Assembly (NCBI GenBank): GCA_910577915.1
Contig: CAJTOM010000034.1
Span: forward strand, 1 to 25,918
Direction: 5' to 3'
DNA: 25,918 nt
From: an uncultured Oscillospiraceae bacterium
Lineage (GTDB): Bacteria > Bacillota > Clostridia > Oscillospirales > Oscillospiraceae
The first letter of the stretch is position 1, and every line of letters starts with the position of its first letter. Below, in pieces: positions 7,555 through 14,078 of the stretch. Below the pieces are notes generated by a model that did no database searches, was not told where the DNA came from, and saw nothing but the letters and a program-made list of their open reading frames with translations. The translations under genes and the position numbers were made by a program.

Positions 7555-8691
7555 ATGAGATTTCATTTTGACGAGCTGCCGGTGATCGACAACCACTGCC
7601 ACCCCTTTCCCACGGGCCGGGTGCCCAAGGTCATCGAAAACACCTGGACCATCTCTCTCAACCCGCTGACGCCCCAGGAGATCCGTGCCGGTGCCTATTT
7701 TCAGATGTCCACGGCGGAGATGTGCCGCTACCACGGCGTCACGGACGTGGACGAGATGCTTTTGCTGCGGGAGGAGCTGTACCGGCGGGACCCCCGCGCC
7801 TACACCCAGAAGCTCTGGGCCGACGCCAATATACAGATGCTGCTGGCGGACATCGGCTCCCCCGTCACCAACAAGCGGCTGACCCCGGAGGAGCTGGCGG
7901 AATTTGCCGCCCTCAACGACTCCGTTGAGGTCCGGTACATCAACCGCATCGAGCGGGTCACCGACGACCTCCTGCCCCTGGGGCTGTCCTTCCCGGAGTT
8001 TGAGCGGCGCTTTCTGGCCGACACGCGGCGCATGGCCGCAGAGCAGCACCTGATCGCGCTGAAGTCCATCATCGCCTACCGGACCGGCCTGGAGGTCCTG
8101 CCGGCGCCCCGCGCGGAGGTGGAGCGGCAGTACGAAGCCTATCTGAGGGACAACGCCGACAAGCGGGCGGAGAAGTACATCCGGGACTATGTGTTCCTGC
8201 TCAGCGGCGAGCTGTGCCGCGAGCTGAACATTCCCCTCCAGATCCACACCGGCGCCGGAGACAGCCCGCTGAGCGATCTGCGGCTCAACAACCCCCTGCT
8301 GCTCTACGACGCGCTCAACGACCCGCGGATGCAGAATGTCAGCGTCATGCTGGTCCACGCGGGCAACCCCAACACGGAATACGCGGCCTATCTGGCGGCA
8401 CACTATCCCAATGTGTACCTGGACGTCTCCTCCATGTGCCCCTACTTCGCCCATACCGTGGAGGACAAGCTGCGGGCCATTCTGGGCTTTGCCCCCTTCA
8501 ATAAGGTCATGTATGGCTCCGACGGCGGCGGCATCCCCGACCACCACTGGTTCTCCGCCAAATATTTCAAGCGGGCGCTGGCCAGGGTGATGGACCGCTT
8601 TGTGGAGGACGGCATCCTGGGGGTATCCTTTGCGGAGGAAGCGGCCCGGTGGATTCTGTCGGAGAACGCCAGGGCGTTCTACCGGCTGTAG
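7555..8691 (+). CDS. Amidohydrolase-family metal-dependent hydrolase (amidohydrolase_2 / FluG N-domain-like)
   Basis: 378 residues counted from the ATG at 7555, which has AGGAG nine bases upstream; the in-frame ATG at 7549 is only three bases from it. The protein has the TIM-barrel amidohydrolase pattern: H14-x-H16 (IDNHCH) after strand 1, His231 in QIHTGAGD, His268 in LVHAGNPN and Asp323 in MYGSDGGG, consistent with a one- or two-metal centre. The layout resembles stand-alone relatives of the N-terminal domain of FluG/nodulin-type proteins. It should hydrolyse or decarboxylate a small amide or carboxylate compound in the cytoplasm. Its place 40 bases behind livK suggests that it acts on the imported ligand. 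The exact reaction is not evident. Confidence 0.85.
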   Translation: MRFHFDELPVIDNHCHPFPTGRVPKVIENTWTISLNPLTPQEIRAGAYFQMSTAEMCRYHGVTDVDEMLLLREELYRRDPRAYTQKLWADANIQMLLADIGSPVTNKRLTPEELAEFAALNDSVEVRYINRIERVTDDLLPLGLSFPEFERRFLADTRRMAAEQHLIALKSIIAYRTGLEVLPAPRAEVERQYEAYLRDNADKRAEKYIRDYVFLLSGELCRELNIPLQIHTGAGDSPLSDLRLNNPLLLYDALNDPRMQNVSVMLVHAGNPNTEYAAYLAAHYPNVYLDVSSMCPYFAHTVEDKLRAILGFAPFNKVMYGSDGGGIPDHHWFSAKYFKRALARVMDRFVEDGILGVSFAEEAARWILSENARAFYRL

Positions 8692-8757
8692 GCGGCGTCT
8701 CCGCATCTCAGGGGACGGCGCGCGGACAAGGCCTGACCGGCGAAAGAGGAGGATGAC

Positions 8758-9438
8758 ATGAGTCTCCGGGAGGATTTCATCTTTTACGCGGGGGAGAAAC
8801 CCGCCTACCAGGCGGTCTACGAGACCCTGCGGGACGCCATTGTCTGCGGCCGGATTCCCAAGGGGGAGCGGATGCTGGAAATCTACTACGCGGAGATCTT
8901 CAACGTCAGCCGCACGCCCATTCGCTCCGCCTTCCGCAAGCTGGCCAACAACGGCCTCGCGGTGGAGGTGCCCGGCGGCGGCGTGGAGGCCAAGGGGCTG
9001 GATGTCAGCGGAATTGAGAATATTTTCAAGTTTCAGCAGGCCCTGGAGCGCCTGGCCTTTCCCCAGGTGATCCAGAACATGACCAGGGAGGCCCTCGCCG
9101 AGCTCTTCGGCCGCCTGGCGGACTGCGAGAGGCTGATTGACCAGGACATGCAGCTGGTGGCCCACCTCAACGAGAGCGTCCACCGCAAGCTCTTTGAGAT
9201 CTCCCGGTTCGAGGGAATCATGGAGGCGGTGGATCTGGCCTACGGCTTTGTACAGGCCTTCAACCTGCTGGCGGCCCGGGACCGGGGGCGGCAGATCGCC
9301 ATCACCGAGGAGCACCGGGCCATCCTGTCGGCAATTCAGCAGCGTGACCAGGTGCTGCTGAACTCCGTGGCGGACTACCACCTGGAGGCCTGCCGGCTTT
9401 TTGCGGTCCAGTTCTATCAGAAGCTGCCCCGTCTATAA
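8758..9438 (+). CDS. GntR-family transcriptional regulator with FCD-like domain
   Basis: 226 residues. The N-terminal winged helix (about 15-85) matches GntR: YETLRDAIVCGRIPKGERM, then FNVSRTPIRSAFRKLANNGL as the recognition region, then a Gly-rich wing. The C-terminal half is helical and carries the FCD metal-site pattern (HLNESVHRKL, EEHRAIL, DYHLEAC). Such proteins bind a small carboxylate- or metal-dependent effector and dimerise on inverted repeats. AGGAGG is five bases before the ATG at 8758. It lies between the amidohydrolase and the GcvT-like gene in the same operon. It probably controls the divergent liv/livK promoters through the repeat at 6131-6150 (inference). Confidence 0.92.
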   Translation: MSLREDFIFYAGEKPAYQAVYETLRDAIVCGRIPKGERMLEIYYAEIFNVSRTPIRSAFRKLANNGLAVEVPGGGVEAKGLDVSGIENIFKFQQALERLAFPQVIQNMTREALAELFGRLADCERLIDQDMQLVAHLNESVHRKLFEISRFEGIMEAVDLAYGFVQAFNLLAARDRGRQIAITEEHRAILSAIQQRDQVLLNSVADYHLEACRLFAVQFYQKLPRL

Positions 9439-9486
9439 GACAATCTAACATTTGAAATTGATTTTTGTTTAGGAGGTTCAATCGCT

Positions 9487-10590
9487 ATGAAAAAGTCCCC
9501 TTTTTATTATCTGAATCTGAACCAGGGCGCGGTCATGTCCGGCGGGAAGCCCTGGCACACGCCGGCCCAGTTCACGGACGTGCTGGAGGAGTACAACGCT
9601 GTCCGCACCGCCTGCGGCGTCACGGACTGGAGCACCATGTGCAAGTTTGACATCAAGGGCCCCGACGCCAAGGCCTTTCTCCAGAAGATGATCGTCAACG
9701 ACATCAACCGCCTCACCCCCGGCCGGGGTCTCTACAGCTGCATGTGCAACGAGCAGGGCGGCATGTACGACGACACCACCGTCTACCAGTATGCGGAGGA
9801 CCACTACCTGCTGGTGGGCAGCACCGCCGGCCGGGCCAAGGACGCCAAGCGCTTCGCGGCGTACAGCAGGGGCATGCGGGTATACATAACCGACGTAACC
9901 GGCGGCTTCGGCCTTCTCTCCGTCCAGGGCCCCAACACCCGCAAGCTCCTCAACAGCGTCAGCAGCGAGACGGTGGACGACGTGGCCTATTTCGCCTTCA
10001 AGATGATCCAGATCGCGGGCCACGACGTGATGGCCTCCCGGACCGGCTTCACAGGCGAGCTGGGCTTTGAGCTCTTCATCGCTGCGGAGGACTGCCCCTG
10101 CGTGTACGAGGCCATTCTGGAGGCGGGGAAGGACTGCGGCCTGAAGCCGGTGGGCCTGCTGGCTGCCTCCGGCATGCTCCGGCTGGAGAAGGGGTATCTC
10201 TCCGGCAAGGAGTACAGCGAATCCATCAATCCCTATGAGGCGGGTGTGGGCTGGTCCGTGAAGCTGGACACCGATTTCATCGGCCGCGACGCCCTGGCGG
10301 ACCTCAAGCAGCGGGGGCCGGCCAAGCGGCTGATGGGCTTTATAATGGACGGCAAGGACAAGGTGGCTCCCGCCGGCGGACAGGTTCTCGCCGATGGCGC
10401 CTCAGCGGGACAGGTGACGGCGGCGACCTACTCCCCCGTTCTGGACAGGAGCCTGGGCCTGGCCTACATCGACGCCGCCTATGCGGTGGAGGGCACGGCG
10501 GTCACCATCCCGGTGGACGGCGTCCCTGCGGCGGCAAAGCTCTGCTCCAAGACCATGTACGATCCGGAGAACATCCGGCTGAAGGCGTGA
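9487..10590 (+). CDS. GcvT-like aminomethyltransferase (folate-dependent demethylase family)
   Basis: 367 residues of the GcvT/DmdA fold, enzymes that move a one-carbon unit from an amine or sulfonium substrate to tetrahydrofolate. Visible features are GVTDWSTMCKFDIKGPDAKAFL near 44, the folate-site pair Asp95-Asp96 in NEQGGMYDDTTVY, RTGFTGELGFELF near 182, and the C-terminal barrel. It is probably not the glycine-cleavage T protein: the usual ARD-x-LRLE segment reads AASGMLRLEKGYLSG, nearer to the C-terminal domain of dimethylglycine/sarcosine dehydrogenases, and no gcvH or gcvP is nearby. AGGAGG is ten bases before the ATG. It is last in the livK-amidohydrolase-gntR operon, suggesting that the imported compound or its product is a methylated amine or amino acid (inference). 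Confidence 0.85.
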   Translation: MKKSPFYYLNLNQGAVMSGGKPWHTPAQFTDVLEEYNAVRTACGVTDWSTMCKFDIKGPDAKAFLQKMIVNDINRLTPGRGLYSCMCNEQGGMYDDTTVYQYAEDHYLLVGSTAGRAKDAKRFAAYSRGMRVYITDVTGGFGLLSVQGPNTRKLLNSVSSETVDDVAYFAFKMIQIAGHDVMASRTGFTGELGFELFIAAEDCPCVYEAILEAGKDCGLKPVGLLAASGMLRLEKGYLSGKEYSESINPYEAGVGWSVKLDTDFIGRDALADLKQRGPAKRLMGFIMDGKDKVAPAGGQVLADGASAGQVTAATYSPVLDRSLGLAYIDAAYAVEGTAVTIPVDGVPAAAKLCSKTMYDPENIRLKA

Positions 10591-10616
10591 TATTTTCCAG
10601 GCCCTAAAGACAGGAG

Positions 10617-10643
10617 GAGGCCGCCGGCATCGCCGGCGGCCTC
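10617..10643. terminator. Strong hairpin between convergent gcvT-like and mnmA genes
   Basis: 12-bp perfect stem (10617-10628 with 10632-10643) and a 3-base ATC loop, placed after the gcvT-like stop and beyond the mnmA end on the other strand. T-runs are weak on both sides, so termination is likely but not textbook. A tandem ATACATGTT pair follows near 10650-10667. Confidence 0.6.
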
Positions 10644-10694
10644 CCTCTATACATGTTATACATGTTCATTGCGTTAAAACCCGCCGCTCCTCCC

Positions 10695-11768
10695 CTACTC
10701 CGCGCCGCAGATCACGCCGCCGCCCACCACGGCCTCTCCCTGGTAGCACACCAGGGACTGCCCGGCAGTCACCGCCCGCTGGGGCTCGTCGAAGACAAAG
10801 CGCACCCGCCCGCCCCCCTCGGGGTACAGCACGCCCGGCGCCTCCCCCTGGCTGTAGCGGGTCTTGGCAGTGGCCGGCGCCGGCTGCTCCAGAGGGGACA
10901 GCGAGACCCAGTTGAAGTCCTCCGCCCGCACCGTCCGGCTGTAGAGCGCCTCCTCGTCCCCCAGCACCACGGTGTTGGAGGGCCCGTCCTTGCCCAGCAC
11001 GTACAGCGGCCGGCCGGCGCTGACCCCCAGTCCCCGGCGCTGACCGGTGGTGTAGCAGGGCAGTCCCCGGTGGCGGCCCAGCACCCGGCCCGCCGCGTCC
11101 ACAAAGTCCCCCGGAGCGAAGGCCACGCCGCCGTACCGGCGCAGAAAGGCGGGGTAATCCCCGTCGGGGATAAAGCAGATGTCCTGGCTGTCCCGCTTCT
11201 GGGCGTTGACCAGCCCCGCCTCCGCCGCCAGGGCCCGGACGGCGGCCTTGTCGTAGTCCCCCACCGGCAGCAGCAGGCGGCTCAGCTGCTCCTGGGTGAG
11301 GGGGTAGAGCACATAGCTCTGGTCCTTCCGCCGGTCCAGCCCCCGCAGCAGCCGCCACCGGCCGGTGTCCGCGCAGCGGTCCACCCGGGCGTAGTGCCCG
11401 GTGGCCACAAAGTCGATGCCCAGCTCGTCCGCCCGGCGCAGCAGGGCAGTGAATTTCACCCGTCGGTTGCACTGGATGCAGGGGTTGGGGGTGCGCCCGG
11501 CCTGATAGGCCGCCGCGAAATCGTCCATCACCGCCTCCCGGAAGAGACGGCTGAAGTTGAACACGAAGAAATCCATGCCCAGCAGCCGGGCCGCTGCCCG
11601 GGCATCCTCCACGTCCTCCAGGGAGCAGCAGCCCCCCTCCCGGCTCTCGCCGTCATACAGCCGCAGGGTGCACCCCACGGTCTCCAGCCCCATCCGCTGG
11701 AGCAGCACGGCGGCCGCCGCACTGTCCACGCCGCCGCTCATGCCCACCAATACCTTTTTTCTCTCCAT
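10695..11768 (-). CDS. mnmA: tRNA-specific 2-thiouridylase MnmA
   Basis: 357 residues; installs the 2-thio group on wobble U34 of tRNA-Lys, -Glu and -Gln, using ATP and a sulfur relay. The PP-loop SGGVDS is at 11-16. The two catalytic cysteines are Cys97 in RTPNPCIQCN and Cys198 in SQDICFIPDG; both neighbourhoods match the family exactly. The central ATGHYAR and the C-terminal beta-barrel (TGQRRGLGVSAGRPLYVL) are present. Length is normal. The start ATG at 11768 lies five bases after the upstream kinase-like gene with only a weak ribosome binding site, so translational coupling is likely. tRNA-Glu(TTC), a substrate, is encoded elsewhere in this window. Confidence 0.97.
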   Translation of the reverse strand: MERKKVLVGMSGGVDSAAAAVLLQRMGLETVGCTLRLYDGESREGGCCSLEDVEDARAAARLLGMDFFVFNFSRLFREAVMDDFAAAYQAGRTPNPCIQCNRRVKFTALLRRADELGIDFVATGHYARVDRCADTGRWRLLRGLDRRKDQSYVLYPLTQEQLSRLLLPVGDYDKAAVRALAAEAGLVNAQKRDSQDICFIPDGDYPAFLRRYGGVAFAPGDFVDAAGRVLGRHRGLPCYTTGQRRGLGVSAGRPLYVLGKDGPSNTVVLGDEEALYSRTVRAEDFNWVSLSPLEQPAPATAKTRYSQGEAPGVLYPEGGGRVRFVFDEPQRAVTAGQSLVCYQGEAVVGGGVICGAE

Positions 11769-11773
11769 GGCCG

Positions 11774-12601
11774 TCAGTCCAGATACTTCTGGGTGAACGC
11801 CTGCTTGGGCAGGGCATCCGCCAGCTCCACGATGGTCCGGTTGTAGCCGCCCCCCAGATCCGCCAGATAGGTCCGCAGGGGCTGTACCTTCTCCCGCCGG
11901 TTGGGGAGGGATACGGTGACCGTGGTGCCCCGTCCCGCCTCCGAGGTGAGCAGCAGGCTGCCCCCGTGCTCCCGGGCGATGCGCCGGCAGATGGGCAGCC
12001 CCAGCCCCAGCCCGTGGGGCGGCGGGTCCAGCCGGTCGGTGTGGAGATAGCGGTCGAAGACCGTCTTCTGCAGCTCCGGGGCGATGCCCACGCCGGTGTC
12101 GGACACGGACAGCTCCACCTGCTCCCGGCCCACCCGGACTTCCACCGTCACCCGCTTCTCCCCCGTCCCGATGAACTTAAAGGCGTTGGACAGCAGATTC
12201 AGCAGCAGCCGCTCGATCCGCTCCCCGTCCACGGCGATGACGTGGCCGGGCCTCTCGCTTTTGAAGTGCAGTGCGATTCCCAGCAGCTCCGCCGGGACCT
12301 CCGCCCGCTCTGTTGCCTCCCGGCACAGCCCCACGATGTCCTCGTTGCGCAGCCGGGCGGCGCTGGGCCCGTCCAGGTTGGCCGCGTCCGCCAGATTGTT
12401 GGCCAGGCGCAGAATGCGGTAGTAGCTCTGGCAGAGCACCGCCGCGTCCATGTCCATCCTCCCGTCCCCGTCCCGCGCCTCCGGCGGGGCGATGCGGGAG
12501 AGGGCGCCGTAAATATTTCCCAGGGACCCCCTCAGCTGGGCAGACACCTGCCGCAGCACGCCCTCCAGCTCCCGATCCCGCTCACAATTGTGTTCCGACA
12601 T
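11774..12601 (-). CDS. Histidine-kinase-like protein lacking the phosphoacceptor histidine
   Basis: 275 residues, soluble, with no membrane segment. The C-terminal half is a clear HATPase_c domain: N-box NLLSNAFKF (135-143), G1 DTGVGI (168-173), G2 GLGLGLPI (197-204). The N-terminal helix aligns with the HisKA H-box, but SHELRTPL reads SAQLRGSL (20-27), so the histidine is Ala21. No response regulator is adjacent. About 40 residues extend beyond the ATPase domain with a predicted helical end (VELADALPKQAF). GGAGG lies before the ATG at 12601. It may bind ATP and regulate a partner without phosphotransfer, or be a degenerate kinase. It is co-transcribed with mnmA five bases downstream; no functional link is known. 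Confidence 0.85.
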   Translation of the reverse strand: MSEHNCERDRELEGVLRQVSAQLRGSLGNIYGALSRIAPPEARDGDGRMDMDAAVLCQSYYRILRLANNLADAANLDGPSAARLRNEDIVGLCREATERAEVPAELLGIALHFKSERPGHVIAVDGERIERLLLNLLSNAFKFIGTGEKRVTVEVRVGREQVELSVSDTGVGIAPELQKTVFDRYLHTDRLDPPPHGLGLGLPICRRIAREHGGSLLLTSEAGRGTTVTVSLPNRREKVQPLRTYLADLGGGYNRTIVELADALPKQAFTQKYLD

Positions 12602-12634
12602 GCGGCACCTCCTGCCCGTAGTCTGCGCACCGCT

Positions 12635-12660
12635 GGAAAATTAAAGAGTGGTAATTTTCC
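12635..12660. repeat. Inverted repeat in the kinase-like gene leader
   Basis: GGAAAATTA (12635-12643) and TAATTTTCC (12652-12660) are exact 9-bp inverted arms with an 8-base spacer, about 34 bases upstream of the kinase-like start codon. It could be an operator or an mRNA hairpin near the ribosome binding site. No T-run suggests termination. Confidence 0.5.
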
Positions 12661-12734
12661 CCACCCGCCTCTCCCGCGGACCGCGCACAGCAAATTTCCA
12701 AGAATTACTGAGTTATCATAACAAATTTTTGTCG

Positions 12735-12763
12735 AAATTACAAGAAATTCTTGAGCATGTCAA
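12735..12763 (-). promoter_or_regulatory. Promoter of kinase-like gene and mnmA, with palindrome in the spacer
   Basis: Minus strand: -35 TTGACA (12758-12763), 17-bp spacer, -10 TAATTT (12735-12740). The spacer holds the palindrome CAAGAA-A-TTCTTG (12741-12753), and a second small palindrome GTTAT-C-ATAAC lies just downstream (12712-12722). Both are candidate operators. Confidence 0.6.
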
Positions 12764-12781
12764 AAATTCCACAAAAAATGC

Positions 12782-12810
12782 TTTTCATTTGAAAATCCCC
12801 GGTGTATAAT
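12782..12810 (+). promoter_or_regulatory. Promoter of gap
   Basis: Perfect -10 TATAAT (12805-12810) with a weak -35 TTTTCA (12782-12787) at 17-bp spacing, in an A/T-rich stretch. About 60 bases of leader precede gap. Confidence 0.7.
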
Positions 12811-12873
12811 ACTCCCAGAACACCATATGATGCATATATCATTCCAATTTATTTTTGAGAGGAGCTTTTCATT

Positions 12874-13884
12874 ATGAGCATCAAAGTTGGTATCAATGGG
12901 TTTGGCCGCATCGGCCGCATGGTCTTCCGCGCCAGCGTCAACCACCCTGAGATCGAGATCGTGGGCATCAACGACCTGTGCCCCGCCGATTACCTGGCCT
13001 ACATGCTGAAGTATGACACCATGCACGGCCAGTTCGCCGGCGAGGTCTCCTCCACCGAGAACGCCATCGTGGTCAACGGCAAGCAGATTCCCATCTACGC
13101 CAAGCGCGATCCCGCCGAGATTCCCTGGGGCGAGCTGGGCGCCGAGTACGTCGTGGAGTCCACCGGCCTGTTCCTGACCAAGGAGAAGAGCGAGGCCCAC
13201 CTGAAGGCCGGCGCCAAGAAGGTCATCATGTCCGCCCCCTCCAAGGACGACACCCCCATGTTCGTCATGGGCGTCAATCAGGACAAGTACACCACCGACA
13301 TGAACTTCGTCTCCAACGCCTCCTGCACCACCAACTGCCTGGCCCCCATCGCCAAGGTGCTCAATGACAAGTGGGGCATCACCGACGGCCTGATGACCAC
13401 CGTCCACTCCACCACCGCCACCCAGAAGACCGTTGACGGTCCCTCCCTGAAGGACTGGCGGGGCGGCCGCGCCGCCGCCGGCAACATCATTCCCTCCTCC
13501 ACCGGCGCCGCCAAGGCCGTGGGCAAGGTCATCCCCGAGCTCAACGGCAAGCTGACCGGCATGTCCATGCGCGTCCCCACCCTGGACGTCTCCGTGGTGG
13601 ATCTGACCGTGAACCTGGCCAAGCCCGCCAAGTACGATGAGATCTGCGCCGCCATGAAGGCCGCCAGCGAGGGCGAGCTGAAGGGCATCCTGGGCTACAC
13701 CGACGAGGCCGTCGTCTCCGCCGACTTCCTGGGCGACGCCCGCACCTCCATCTTCGACGCCGGCGCCGGCATCGCGCTGACCGACACCTTCGTGAAGGTT
13801 GTTTCCTGGTACGACAACGAGATCGGCTACTCCAACAAGGTGCTGGAGCTCATCAAGCACATGTACAGCGTGGACCACAAGTAA
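12874..13884 (+). CDS. gap: Glyceraldehyde-3-phosphate dehydrogenase
   Basis: 336 residues; glycolytic enzyme that converts glyceraldehyde-3-phosphate, phosphate and NAD+ to 1,3-bisphosphoglycerate in the cytoplasm. The N-terminal Rossmann motif GINGFGRIGRM is at 6-16. The active site is SNASCTTNC with Cys151 as nucleophile, and His178 in TVHSTT is the base. The P-site segment STGAAKAVGKVIPELNGKLTGM is intact. NDL at 33-35 fits NAD preference. AGGAG is nine bases before the ATG. Codon use is strongly biased to C-ending codons even against this GC-rich background, as expected of one of the most highly expressed genes. It stands alone between its own promoter and a strong terminator. Confidence 0.98.
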   Translation: MSIKVGINGFGRIGRMVFRASVNHPEIEIVGINDLCPADYLAYMLKYDTMHGQFAGEVSSTENAIVVNGKQIPIYAKRDPAEIPWGELGAEYVVESTGLFLTKEKSEAHLKAGAKKVIMSAPSKDDTPMFVMGVNQDKYTTDMNFVSNASCTTNCLAPIAKVLNDKWGITDGLMTTVHSTTATQKTVDGPSLKDWRGGRAAAGNIIPSSTGAAKAVGKVIPELNGKLTGMSMRVPTLDVSVVDLTVNLAKPAKYDEICAAMKAASEGELKGILGYTDEAVVSADFLGDARTSIFDAGAGIALTDTFVKVVSWYDNEIGYSNKVLELIKHMYSVDHK

Positions 13885-13906
13885 TCTCCCCCTATACGCA
13901 GAAAGC

Positions 13907-13938
13907 GCCCCCTCCGGCACCGCCGGAGGGGGCTTTTT
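13907..13938 (+). terminator. Intrinsic terminator of gap
   Basis: 12-bp perfect stem GCCCCCTCCGGC with its complement (13907-13918, 13922-13933), 3-base loop, then TTTTT (13934-13938), 22 bases after the gap stop. Confidence 0.95.
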
Positions 13939-14001
13939 CCCGCCCCCGGCCGCCGGATGTCCGTCAATAGCCGCCTTTCCGCGAAAAACCCTGGATTCCC
14001 C

Positions 14002-14030
14002 TTGAACCCCGGGCGGAAATTTGGTACAAT
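14002..14030 (+). promoter_or_regulatory. Promoter of the phosphohexomutase gene
   Basis: -35 TTGAAC (14002-14007), 17-bp spacer, -10 TACAAT (14025-14030), about 49 bases before the start codon. Confidence 0.85.
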
Positions 14031-14078
14031 GTCCCCATCGGTATTTTTACCCAGGAGATAAAGGAGGAACGACTGCAT

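Noticed and set aside
7399..9381. 660-codon open frame antisense to livK, amidohydrolase and gntR
   Set aside because: It crosses three well-supported plus-strand genes and their spacers and shows no family features.
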